DNA of 32,998 nt from positions 1-32,998 of the forward strand of contig CAYVUI010000041.1 of NCBI GenBank assembly GCA_964454745.1, given 5' to 3'. This DNA is from CAYVUI01 sp964454745. GTDB taxonomy: Bacteria; Planctomycetota; Phycisphaerae; Sedimentisphaerales; Anaerohalosphaeraceae. The position numbers were made by a program, and so were the translations under genes. Under the pieces are notes generated by a model. It did no database searches, had not been told where the DNA came from, and saw only the letters and a program-made list of their open reading frames with translations. Shown piece after piece: positions 25,201-32,268 of the stretch (within the stretch, counting starts at the first letter, position 1; each line of letters begins with the position of its first letter).

Positions 25201-25686
25201 ACCGCCATTGAACACAAAGTCAGAATCCGCCGAACCACTGAAACCAACATACGCTGTGCCAATATCGATCTGGCCGTCATTCATCGTAACCAGCGACGAA
25301 GGTGTGTTCTGCTGACGGAGACTCGTCGCCAGTATCGAACCGCCGTTGATCGTCAGTTCGCCGGCATTCTCAAAACCGACAAACAAATTGTTCGAACCGC
25401 CGGCATCATTGAACACGCCGCCTTCAAGAGACAAACTGCCCGCTCCTCCGGTGTCTCCAACATAAAGGGCGTCCCACAGTCCGCCGGAATCCACCAGGAC
25501 ATCCGACATACTGCGTATGCGGACATCGTCCGTACCTGCCGGGACCACATTCCCATCCCAGTTCAGGTTACTGCCCCATAAATCATCCCCCGCTTCCCCG
25601 TCCCAGATCACCACGCCGAACGCCGACGCAGCCATCAGAACAGACATCAAAATAACAATGCTTTTTCGCAACGACAATTTGTTCAT
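22267..25686 (-). CDS. Large secreted protein: two beta-solenoids, Fn3-like and carbohydrate-binding-like domains, separated dockerin repeats
   Basis: This 1139-residue protein begins with a Sec signal (about 1-24, ending SAFG). Solenoid A spans about 25-290 and solenoid B about 300-620; both share rungs with the PEP-CTERM protein (WNGWGTLNMNGGEI, GLFRLGVV, FRVQTG, QIGRD). Residues about 636-732 (ANSPVPTDGAQDIEM to ITWSF) resemble a fibronectin-type-III-like domain. About 738-886 (DDFESYADV to VYFDDIRLY) resembles a jelly-roll, carbohydrate-binding-like domain. A dockerin-like loop GDLNGDCQLDITDLGIVAQNW lies at 892-912, an unassigned beta-rich domain follows to about 1106, and a second loop GDTNGDGFVDYMDLSVIGPYW lies at 1111-1131. 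No catalytic motif is apparent; surface attachment or glycan binding is likely. GGAGG lies seven bases before the ATG, and a TGGCG-repeat promoter precedes it. Confidence 0.85.
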   Translation of the reverse strand: MNKLSLRKSIVILMSVLMAASAFGVVIWDGEAGDDLWGSNLNWDGNVVPAGTDDVRIRSMSDVLVDSGGLWDALYVGDTGGAGSLSLEGGVFNDAGGSNNLFVGFENAGELTINGGSILATSLRQQNTPSSLVTMNDGQIDIGTAYVGFSGSADSDFVFNGGVANTNFTFVGFYDWTGDPLVSAGGTEGTLTINGGQWNVSDQMHIGRDGGTGHVQVDGGELTIQNLYMGVDFWEPAGDPGVGSMDITNGTVRILDDAIIPRIENYISSGFITGFGGQKMVDVNDVANGFLLELIDAVPDIAIFDGGGDGTSWNDIANWRFNTQGNDVRLPIFGDEVRFADAPDKTTTIGSGVDAQAGIVRVGVPWHGGGTHTLEVNGGTLTTDNTAGQALAIGYAGGTGIMTVNDGVVTVNNVGLGWNGWGTLNMNGGEITGLGGGATGLFRLGVVNTAGRTGTLNMTGGKISCPDFRVQTGEGIINLSGGELNVSGTMYLGFIGGYGTMVLNEGALINSGPAIIGAYDQNTNRTDYQVTMNGGEWNCDQLQIGRDSAVGRVDLYSGVINAGYLAVSIAAWTEIPGEGILNIEGGEVYIDGNFSVALQEMIDEGDIIGYNGASTPQYSYDSVANKTRLYALDPLMANSPVPTDGAQDIEMGTILGWQAGQGAAEHDVYFGTDFDSVNTATTASAGIYQLRQSGTTFDPGALVPGQQYFWRIDEVDGGGSILIQGITWSFIGGSWKGIDDFESYADVTALQAAWGSDPNLALELAVDDQSMSLPGFGSATFNVPVTDWTTDNIAALQILFHGVVDNAASANDMAVTLDDGSSTQTVYYDGRADDIIQAQSNPWMGWNIDLAEFDAVNLASIDTITIAVDDANTVYFDDIRLYIPRCVSAKMGDLNGDCQLDITDLGIVAQNWTSDELNPDEFVWEFNMSVDPVGNGLEVRDSKAGYNMVDRPGQMHITGATTLDPVDILDYNGDITVDFTAEGEDSDGVTLWLDGNPGGAAVRVNMNITVRENEFGTAQVVEIAKGNWAGAVESSIEFAADTLIEVHLEYDAKTQSYQWTATDGVLNDGGTVVVTDPAGGPVPDQQFTVFDNGGIGYIDYLRIAVEEPLQGDTNGDGFVDYMDLSVIGPYWMDTNPVWP

Positions 25687-25744
25687 AACAAATCCTCCGA
25701 AAGATTAAATTGTATTAGTCTCGCCATTTTCATCCATTGATTAA

Positions 25745-25798
25745 ATTATACTGTTTAATCGGCTATATAACACGCCATTTCCCGTATACTTTCCGCCA
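25745..25798 (-). promoter_or_regulatory. TGGCG 21-bp direct repeat with -10 box, upstream of the large solenoid gene
   Basis: On the minus strand TGGCG occurs at 25798-25794 and 25777-25773, exactly 21 bp apart, with GAAA before the second copy. TATAAT lies at 25750-25745, 27 bp after the start of the second repeat. The -35 position (GTGTTA) is poor. CGTTATT precedes the first repeat, like CGTTTTT at the PEP-CTERM gene. Confidence 0.65.
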
Positions 25799-25915
25799 AA
25801 TAACGTCGTTTTTTACTTTTTATCCAATCAGACAATGCGAAGTTGCCGACAACCCCGTAACCGTTAACATACACAACTGCATTTTAAGGCCGAAAACCGC
25901 CCTTATGACGGATTA

Positions 25916-25969
25916 TGGCGATATTTTGACGCAAAAAGGCTGTTTTTAAAAATGCCGAAAGGGTATAAT
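25916..25969 (+). promoter_or_regulatory. TGGCG-type 21-bp direct repeat with -10 box, upstream of the fusion gene
   Basis: TGGCG at 25916-25920 is followed 21 bp later by the degenerate AGGCT (25937-25941). TATAAT at 25964-25969 starts 27 bp after the second repeat. The segment ATATTTT-ACGC between the repeats closely resembles that of the PEP-CTERM promoter. The -35 position (TGTTTT) is weak. The second half-site is less conserved than in the other two copies. Confidence 0.55.
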
Positions 25970-26024
25970 AATATAGTAAAATTAGGATGATGAATTTCTT
26001 GGCACATATTTGACAGGGGAAACG

Positions 26025-29000
26025 ATGCAGAAAAGCACCGGCACACTATTCTTGACCACTTTAGCCATCTTTACGTTTATTCTTCCGGCATTCGCAGCCG
26101 TGCGAAACTTTGACAACCAACTTGGCAATTCGCTCTGGTGCCAGTCGGACAACTGGGTGGACAACCTGATGCCAAACGTTGGCGACGACGCAATCATCAC
26201 CGGTATCAGCAGTGATATCATTATCGACGGCTGTACGGCACAAGCACGAACCGTGCAAATCGGAGTCAACTCATCCCCTGCAAAAGGCGTAAATCTGGAC
26301 AGCGGAAGTCTTACAATTGCAGGCGACGCCAGCAAAGCCCTCGATATCGGCTACAATGGTGATCCGGGACAATTTACCATCAACGACGGCACACTTACCA
26401 CAACAAGTATCACCATTTCCCGCAATGGAGATGGGGCTTTCACCCAAAACGGCGGAACCGTTACCGGCCTTGCGGGCGGAGCCCAGGGACTGACCTGGGT
26501 CGGGTACAACGGCCGCAATGGAACATTTACAATCAACAACGGCACCTTTAATGCCCCTGATTTCCGCGTGCAGGGCGCACCGGGTACCATCAATATCAAC
26601 GGGGGAACGCTGAATGTGACGCAGTTTTACCTCGGCTTTCTCGGCGGCAATGCCCAGATCGAAATGACCGACGGCACTATCAACACAACTAACTTATTGA
26701 TAGGCACTTATGTAAATGGTGTCGGCCCGACCGAAGGCACGTTCCACATGACCGGCGGCGAAGTAAATGTGAACAATGTCATGCACATCGGCCGGGATGA
26801 GGCCGCCGGGCACTTCCAGCTTGATGGCGGAACCTTATATTGTGCGAATATGGGAATTTCTGTTGCCGCATGGACACCGAATCCAGGATTTGGAACCATG
26901 GACATCACGGCGGGGCAGCTCATCCTCGACGGCGATAAGACGGTATTGATTGGAAACCTGATTGCGGACGGGTATCTCACCGCGTATGACGGAAACGGGA
27001 CCATTGAGATCGACTATGACGGCCTCAATCCCGGCCAAACCACCGTCTGGGCGGAAATTTCCGGACCTCAGTACACCTTTTATGTCAGCCCCAACGGTAA
27101 CGACAACTGGCCGGGCACGGAGAAATTCCCGTTTCAGACGATCGAGTTCGCAAAACAACACATTCGTCCGATTATTGCCACAGGGCTGCCCCAGAACCTG
27201 ACCGTCTACCTCAAAGGCGGCACCTATGCCCTGACAGAGCCGATCTTTTTCGAGCCCGAAGACGGCAGCACCAACAGCTATCGGGTGATTTACAAGGCGT
27301 ACCCGGGTGAAAAACCCGTTATCTCCGGCGGCGTGCCGGTCACAGGCTGGCAAAATGTACAGGGCGACCTCTGGACGGTAACCATGCCGGAAGTGGCGGC
27401 GGGCAACTGGTGGTTCCGGCAGTTCTGGCGAAATGGAGAAAGATGCCAAAGATCGCGAACCCCCAACCCGGACCAGCCCATGCTTGACATTGTCAATCTC
27501 TCCGGGGATCTTTTGACCATTACCGTGGACCAGGCCATTAACGCCCCCAATCCCGTTGCGAATGATACGGAATTCGTCATGTATCACTTCTGGGCCTCGG
27601 CAAGGGCAAAAATCGCCTCGATCAATGTCGGCGATATTACCACGCAATACCTTTGCGGAACCGCGAATTTTACCTTCGGCATACCCGATACCCGCAAACC
27701 CGCTTACCTCGAAAGCCATCCCAATTTCATCGATCAGCCCACCGAATGGCACCTGGACCGAAACACCGGCGTGCTGACCTACATGGGATACCCTGGTGAA
27801 AACCCCAACAACCACACCTTTATTGCCCCGGTCAGCGAAAAGCTGCTCATTATCTCCGGCGATGAAAACCAGCAGATCGAAAACATTACATTCGAGGGAA
27901 TCTGCTTTCAGTATACCCAATGGAACCTGCCCCCCTACGGTTACAGCGGAGGTCAGGCCGGCTGGTTCAAACCGGACAAAAATGAACTCTCGCGAATTGT
28001 CCCCCTTGCAGTGGAAATATCGTATTCGAACGACTGCCGTATGGACCACTGCTATTTTGCCAACCTGGCCCAGACGGCGGTAGGCATCGGCATCAGGACC
28101 GACCACAATGTTATCATTACCTGTGAATTCACGGACATCGGCGGCACGGCTGTGATGTGCGGCTGGACTGCGGACCGTGACACCATGTACGCCTATCAAT
28201 GGTATGATGGAGACATCCCCATCGACAATGTCGTTATCAATAATTACATTCATGACGCTGCCGCGGAATGGTTCGGTTGCGTTGGAATTTTTGAATCCTT
28301 CTGCAGGCAATCAAAAATTCAAAATAATATCATACACGACCTGCCCTACACCGGTATTTCAACCGGCTACCGCTGGGGACCCGATCCCTATCAGCAGCAG
28401 GCAGTGCGGATCGAAAACAACCATATTTATGATGTGATGAAAAAGCTCGATGACGGCGGCGGGATTTATACCCTCGGCGACCACCAGCAGGGAGAGATCA
28501 CCGGCAACCTGATCCATGATGTGTACGTCGGCTGGCGTGAAGGCTTTGAACACCAGAACCAGGGAATTTACTGCGATGCCCTGAGTCGAAATATCTTCTT
28601 TGAAAATAACATCACTTACAACATCGACGGCTTTGACATCCTCATGAAAGACGAGGATGGAAACCAGTATGATTACGATATCCTTGGCGTGATGACCTGG
28701 GGGCCAAATTACTTTGATGTACCTCCCACGGATCCCGGATATCCAGCGGCCCTGGCGGCCCAGGCCGGCACCGTAGAACTGACACCGGAACTGGAGCTTT
28801 CACTTCTTGACAATTGTACACTCAAGCTAACCGGTAAGGTCGCGCCGTGGGCTCAGCTTGAGACACTCAAGATCATGCCCGATGACGTGGACATTGTACC
28901 CTATGTACAACAGCACGAAAACGGCCAGATAACGGCCCAAATCCCGCGGAGCCTCGTATCCAGCCTCGATCCGATCGCACAGGCGGTTATCACCGACCCT

Positions 29001-29213
29001 GACGGCCACAGTTCACCGCAGGGGCAGGACACTCTCGAAATCATCCTCGGAGACCTCAACGGCAATTCTCAAATCAACAGCGAAGACCTGCTCAGACTGG
29101 GCCAAAACTGGCTTGTAACTCCCGGTTTGGCATCGATCTATGATCTCAATTGTGACCGTATCGTTGATTTCCAGGACTTTATGCTGCTGGCACTTTTCTG
29201 GCAGACCCAATAA
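26025..29213 (+). CDS. Secreted fusion protein: beta-solenoid, GH141-like beta-helix and dockerin
   Basis: The start chosen is the ATG at 26025, four bases after AGGGGAA; a TTG at 26010 is in frame but lacks a ribosome site. The 1062-residue product has a Sec signal (MQKSTGTLFLTTLAIFTFILPAFA is the N-terminal region). Residues about 30-345 are the same solenoid module as in the PEP-CTERM protein (GGTVTGLAGGAQGL, APDFRVQG, HIGRDEAAGHFQLDGG). Residues about 347-950 are a GH141-like part opening with FYVSPNGNDNWPG, VYLKGGTYALTEPIFFEP and AYPGEKPVISGGVPVTGW, with helix rungs such as LPYTGISTGY and LDDGGGIYTLGDHQQGEITGN. Two dockerin-like loops lie at about 1009-1029 and 1039-1059, each ending in Trp. 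It is likely an extracellular glycosidase carried on the shared surface module. Its promoter carries the TGGCG-type repeat. Confidence 0.87.
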   Translation: MQKSTGTLFLTTLAIFTFILPAFAAVRNFDNQLGNSLWCQSDNWVDNLMPNVGDDAIITGISSDIIIDGCTAQARTVQIGVNSSPAKGVNLDSGSLTIAGDASKALDIGYNGDPGQFTINDGTLTTTSITISRNGDGAFTQNGGTVTGLAGGAQGLTWVGYNGRNGTFTINNGTFNAPDFRVQGAPGTININGGTLNVTQFYLGFLGGNAQIEMTDGTINTTNLLIGTYVNGVGPTEGTFHMTGGEVNVNNVMHIGRDEAAGHFQLDGGTLYCANMGISVAAWTPNPGFGTMDITAGQLILDGDKTVLIGNLIADGYLTAYDGNGTIEIDYDGLNPGQTTVWAEISGPQYTFYVSPNGNDNWPGTEKFPFQTIEFAKQHIRPIIATGLPQNLTVYLKGGTYALTEPIFFEPEDGSTNSYRVIYKAYPGEKPVISGGVPVTGWQNVQGDLWTVTMPEVAAGNWWFRQFWRNGERCQRSRTPNPDQPMLDIVNLSGDLLTITVDQAINAPNPVANDTEFVMYHFWASARAKIASINVGDITTQYLCGTANFTFGIPDTRKPAYLESHPNFIDQPTEWHLDRNTGVLTYMGYPGENPNNHTFIAPVSEKLLIISGDENQQIENITFEGICFQYTQWNLPPYGYSGGQAGWFKPDKNELSRIVPLAVEISYSNDCRMDHCYFANLAQTAVGIGIRTDHNVIITCEFTDIGGTAVMCGWTADRDTMYAYQWYDGDIPIDNVVINNYIHDAAAEWFGCVGIFESFCRQSKIQNNIIHDLPYTGISTGYRWGPDPYQQQAVRIENNHIYDVMKKLDDGGGIYTLGDHQQGEITGNLIHDVYVGWREGFEHQNQGIYCDALSRNIFFENNITYNIDGFDILMKDEDGNQYDYDILGVMTWGPNYFDVPPTDPGYPAALAAQAGTVELTPELELSLLDNCTLKLTGKVAPWAQLETLKIMPDDVDIVPYVQQHENGQITAQIPRSLVSSLDPIAQAVITDPDGHSSPQGQDTLEIILGDLNGNSQINSEDLLRLGQNWLVTPGLASIYDLNCDRIVDFQDFMLLALFWQTQ

Positions 29214-29264
29214 GGACATTCAAAGTCCCCTTCGAGTATTACGCTGCCCTGCCCAGCCAATGGA

Positions 29265-29293
29265 TTGACTTTTCCCCGGGCACTCGTTATGAT
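29265..29293 (+). promoter_or_regulatory. Strong housekeeping-type promoter of the sigma/anti-sigma operon
   Basis: TTGACT (29265-29270), a 17-bp spacer and TATGAT (29288-29293) each match the sigma-70 consensus at five of six positions. Transcription would start near 29300, leaving a leader of about 43 bases before the sigma-factor ATG. It does not look like an ECF-type autoregulated promoter. Confidence 0.7.
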
Positions 29294-29342
29294 AGTACCC
29301 GGACCGGCTCGAAATAGTCAATCGTTATGCGGCAGTGTGTAA

Positions 29343-29870
29343 ATGCCAGAAACAAGAACACAATCAAGAGATCGAATCAGGTACATAACCGATATCTTCA
29401 AAGAGAATCGGCTGTTCATTCGCAAGGTCATTTCCAGCAAGGTGTCAGATTCTGACACTGCCGAAGAATTATTTCAGGAACTTTTCGTAAAATTGATCCT
29501 GAGAAAACTGCCGGATTCTATTGAGGATATGCAATCTTTCCTGTATGTCGCGATTACACGCCTGGCGATTGACCGTCGGGAAAAAGAAAATAAATACAAA
29601 GAAATGCTGGACAAATACCGATCAGAAATGTATGATTTCGAAAGAGTGGAAACCGAGGAATTATTCGTCCGGGAAGAACAGATGAGGCAGGTATATCATA
29701 TTATTGACGGAAAGCTGGGTCCAAGAGAAGCCGACGCGGTTCGTCTTCGATACGAGGGGCAAATGAACATCCCCGAAGTTGCCACTTCACTTGGCATCAA
29801 AAAACGATCCGCCAGCCGATATATCTCCGTTGCCTTATCAAAGATCAGCAAGATAATGAACAACTTTTAA
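29343..29870 (+). CDS. ECF-type RNA polymerase sigma factor
   Basis: This 175-residue protein has sigma region 2 in the first half (SDTAEELFQELFVKLI, MQSFLYVAITRLAIDRRE). Region 4 is in the second half (LGPREADAVRLRYEGQMNIPEVATSLGIKKRSASRYISVALSKI), with a helix-turn-helix around NIPEVATSLGIKKRSASRYIS. The length is normal for an ECF factor. It would direct polymerase to a dedicated set of promoters. Its stop is three bases before the ATG of the anti-sigma-like gene, so the two are translationally linked and probably form a regulator pair. The start codon has no clear ribosome site. Its regulon is unknown; the solenoid-gene promoters of this window are possible but unsupported targets. Confidence 0.9.
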   Translation: MPETRTQSRDRIRYITDIFKENRLFIRKVISSKVSDSDTAEELFQELFVKLILRKLPDSIEDMQSFLYVAITRLAIDRREKENKYKEMLDKYRSEMYDFERVETEELFVREEQMRQVYHIIDGKLGPREADAVRLRYEGQMNIPEVATSLGIKKRSASRYISVALSKISKIMNNF

Positions 29871-29873
29871 TGT

Positions 29874-31502
29874 ATGGTACGATATAACAATACATCCTGT
29901 TTGAAATTCGAAGTGTATTACTTCGATTATCTCAGGGACAAAGAGCGTGTTCCATTTGCCGTCCGGGAGCACATGGACAACTGCGCAAACTGCCGGGGGG
30001 AGATCGAAAAACTTAAAAACGCTCTCCAATCCCAGTCCGAAACGGATGCCGCCAAGGACGACATCACCGCGTATATGCTTGGTGTCCACATGTCCTTTGC
30101 TGACAAACCCCTGGATTGCAAAAGCATCCGCCCTTTCCTTGCCACCCTGGCGGATTTGTATCTGGACGTTGAGGCACTGACCCCGATAACCGCCCATATC
30201 AGGAACTGCCCGCAGTGCAGAGAACAGCTTGAAGATATCCGCCGACTGGGTCTTAGTTCCAAACAGCTTCAAAAACTTTCTATCTTGAGTTCAGTCCCGG
30301 ATGAAAAGCGAAAACCTGACCGGGAGAAATTGCTCTCGCTGGCGGAAAGCATCGCAAAAATCGACCTTAAAAAACGAAATGATCCGCTAACAGAAGAGGT
30401 GTTCCGCAACCCGGACACATCGGACTATATTTATACCCGCCGGCAGCAATGGATCGAAGCATTAACGCACACACCCCCTGCCGAGCCGCTGCCCTGCGAA
30501 TCTATTGAAATGACGACTCTCTTTGACCTTGCAGTTCCGGTCCCCAGTGAGGCAAACCCGAAACAGCCAATGCTAGCGTCTATCGCCCAGCATGTCCGCA
30601 CCTGTCCCAAATGCCTCCGTGCTATACAGCAAATACACGAAAAAGTGACCGAATTGCTGTACCGGGATAATTCCGGCGTGATTACCGTCTTCGAGTCCCA
30701 AAATGCCGAAAGTGAAAATCCCCAGCCGGTCGTCCGGGTACTGACGCCGCAAAATTCCCTGGCGGCATCCACAAAAACATCCCGAGCCAAAAACCCGGCG
30801 GGCACCTCGCTGATCTCCCTGGCCGGCCGGAATAAATACAAATTTATATTTGCCGCCGCGGCTGCGGTCCTGATTGTTCTGTCGATCTTTCCCCTGTTTA
30901 CCAACTCCCTGCAGGCAGTGAGCATCGAAGAAGTATCGAGCCGAATGAAAAAACTCGACACCTTCCGTACCATTCGGATCGACCCGCTGACCAATGAAGT
31001 TGTGTCCGAGAATTATTATTCGCGTTCTATGAAAATCTACGCGATCCGACGGACCGGCACGTACCTGCTGTACGATTTAAAAGAAAAGAAAGCGACACGA
31101 TACATCAATGGAAGGCTTGAAACAATCCCCATACCGGATAACCAGTATAAGCAATTTTCCCAAATCTTAAAAACAGCCTTCACCTCGCTGCCCGTATCGG
31201 CCCAGTCTTCGGACACTCTCTGGCAGCAAACGGACCCGAACACCTTGAATGCTCAAACGGCACCCCAAGTGGAAGTATATGACCTGAGATGGACCACGCT
31301 TGACTCCGTCGGCGGCAAAATTCAGAACCTGCGAAGGTATTTCATCGACTCGGAAACGAAAGTTCCGCTGGAGATTCACAAGTTCAGGCAATGGGGGAAT
31401 ATGAAACGCTCTTTACCCGAAACGATTACCAAAATTGAGATACTCGACAGGGATCGTTTTACCCAACTACTGGATTCAAAGCTTAAGCAGCTTACGGAGT
31501 AA
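29874..31502 (+). CDS. Anti-sigma-like membrane protein with three zinc-finger motifs
   Basis: This 542-residue protein has three HxxxCxxC motifs: His33-Cys37-Cys40, His108-Cys112-Cys115 and His240-Cys244-Cys247. Each is preceded 24-32 residues earlier by a further Cys (9, 82, 208), as in ZAS-type anti-sigma domains that bind an ECF factor. One hydrophobic segment (about 323-343, FIFAAAAAVLIVLSIFPLF) should cross the inner membrane, leaving about 200 residues outside. That outer part begins QAVSIEEVSSRMKKLDTFRT and contains DLKEKKATRYING, resembling lipoprotein-localisation-like beta domains of planctomycete sensors. The likely role is to hold the adjacent sigma factor inactive until an external signal arrives. 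The gene starts three bases after the sigma stop. Its last 11 bp overlap the convergent pseudopilin gene. Confidence 0.82.
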   Translation: MVRYNNTSCLKFEVYYFDYLRDKERVPFAVREHMDNCANCRGEIEKLKNALQSQSETDAAKDDITAYMLGVHMSFADKPLDCKSIRPFLATLADLYLDVEALTPITAHIRNCPQCREQLEDIRRLGLSSKQLQKLSILSSVPDEKRKPDREKLLSLAESIAKIDLKKRNDPLTEEVFRNPDTSDYIYTRRQQWIEALTHTPPAEPLPCESIEMTTLFDLAVPVPSEANPKQPMLASIAQHVRTCPKCLRAIQQIHEKVTELLYRDNSGVITVFESQNAESENPQPVVRVLTPQNSLAASTKTSRAKNPAGTSLISLAGRNKYKFIFAAAAAVLIVLSIFPLFTNSLQAVSIEEVSSRMKKLDTFRTIRIDPLTNEVVSENYYSRSMKIYAIRRTGTYLLYDLKEKKATRYINGRLETIPIPDNQYKQFSQILKTAFTSLPVSAQSSDTLWQQTDPNTLNAQTAPQVEVYDLRWTTLDSVGGKIQNLRRYFIDSETKVPLEIHKFRQWGNMKRSLPETITKIEILDRDRFTQLLDSKLKQLTE

Positions 31503-32268
31503 AGGCTGAATACAGCCAGCGGTCTGTTAAGGTATCCGCTCGATATCCCGCAACATGCCCATCCGGGAAGCCGAAGTTGACCACCTTACCAAAGTGACGG
31601 CCTTTGACTGCATCGGTCATACGATCCGGCCAGATGTAAACCCCCTCCTTGCTGTTGAGCGGATGGCCGGGAAGGTACGCGGCGGATTCCTCCTTGGCGG
31701 GACCAAGCTCAAGCCTCTCCTGCTCGATTACATGCATGTAATTTATCTTGGTATAGCCACAATCCATGATCAATACGGTATCCGACGGTCGGCGAATATC
31801 CGCCAGCGAAAGCGGTTTTCCTTGTAATTCATTTTCCCAGGAATATGCATTTTTAAATCTGCATATCCCGACATTGATCCCATAATTACAATCCAATATG
31901 CTTTCAGGAATCCCCGGAGGATTCAATTTTCTTTTAGAGGGGCATTTCAGGTAATCAGTTTTTCTCCAGGCATCGTATAGAAAATTAAACCACCACCAGC
32001 CCTGTCTTTCTTCGCAGGCATTACCAGCATAAAAACCTTTAAACTTCGGAAGAGGAGGCATATCAGGATGGTACGCATAAGGAAATTTTCCGTATATATC
32101 CTCATACATCAGCATATCCGAAGTGAGAACACGAAGATTAGAGGCACAATAGACGGTTCGGGCCCTTTTTTTACACGCGGCAATCAGGGGATGCACAACG
32201 CTGATCAGCAGCGCAATAATCGCGATCACCACCAAAAGCTCAATTAACGTAAAGGCCCTGTTCTTCAT
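31492..32268 (-). CDS. Prepilin-type (pseudopilin) protein, tandem copy 1
   Basis: The start at 32268 gives MKNRAFTLIELLVVIAIIALL, a type IV prepilin signal; an in-frame TTG at 32295 would put nine residues before it. The ribosome site is weak (GGA about 12 bases upstream), so coupling to the preceding gene, 23 bp away, is possible. The 258-residue product has the N-terminal helix, CKKRARTVYCASNLR, a variable aromatic-rich centre (GWWWFNFLYDAW), LDCNYGINVGICRF and the C-terminal GFPDGHVAGYRADTLTDRWLY. It is a close paralogue of the next gene: the last 109 residues differ at only four positions. Its stop lies inside the 3' end of the convergent anti-sigma gene. Function unknown; such proteins may serve type II secretion or surface fibres. 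Confidence 0.87.
   Translation of the reverse strand: MKNRAFTLIELLVVIAIIALLISVVHPLIAACKKRARTVYCASNLRVLTSDMLMYEDIYGKFPYAYHPDMPPLPKFKGFYAGNACEERQGWWWFNFLYDAWRKTDYLKCPSKRKLNPPGIPESILDCNYGINVGICRFKNAYSWENELQGKPLSLADIRRPSDTVLIMDCGYTKINYMHVIEQERLELGPAKEESAAYLPGHPLNSKEGVYIWPDRMTDAVKGRHFGKVVNFGFPDGHVAGYRADTLTDRWLYSAFTP

Larger units (their letters stand above)
25687..26024. other. Divergent 338-bp control region between two solenoid genes
   Basis: No gene is seen. Both sides hold a TGGCG 21-bp direct-repeat promoter pointing outward (listed separately), about 117 bp apart. A further AAAATGGCGAG on the minus strand (CGCCA at 25722-25726) lies in the leader of the minus-strand gene, 51 bp beyond its second repeat. 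Ribosome sites are GGAGG before 25686 and AGGGGA before 26025. Confidence 0.65.

Noticed and set aside
25999..26020. TTGGCAC followed by TTGACA before the fusion gene, resembling a sigma-54 -24/-12 promoter
   Set aside because: The required GC at the -12 element is absent at the fixed spacing, and a better TATAAT promoter lies upstream.
26835..28310. Long open frame on the minus strand opposite the fusion gene
   Set aside because: Antisense to a well-supported coding region, with no recognisable domain or start signal.
31504..31517. GGCTG-AATA-CAGCC hairpin at the junction of anti-sigma and pseudopilin genes
   Set aside because: The stem is only 5 bp, no T run follows on either strand, and it is coding sequence repeated in the second pseudopilin copy.
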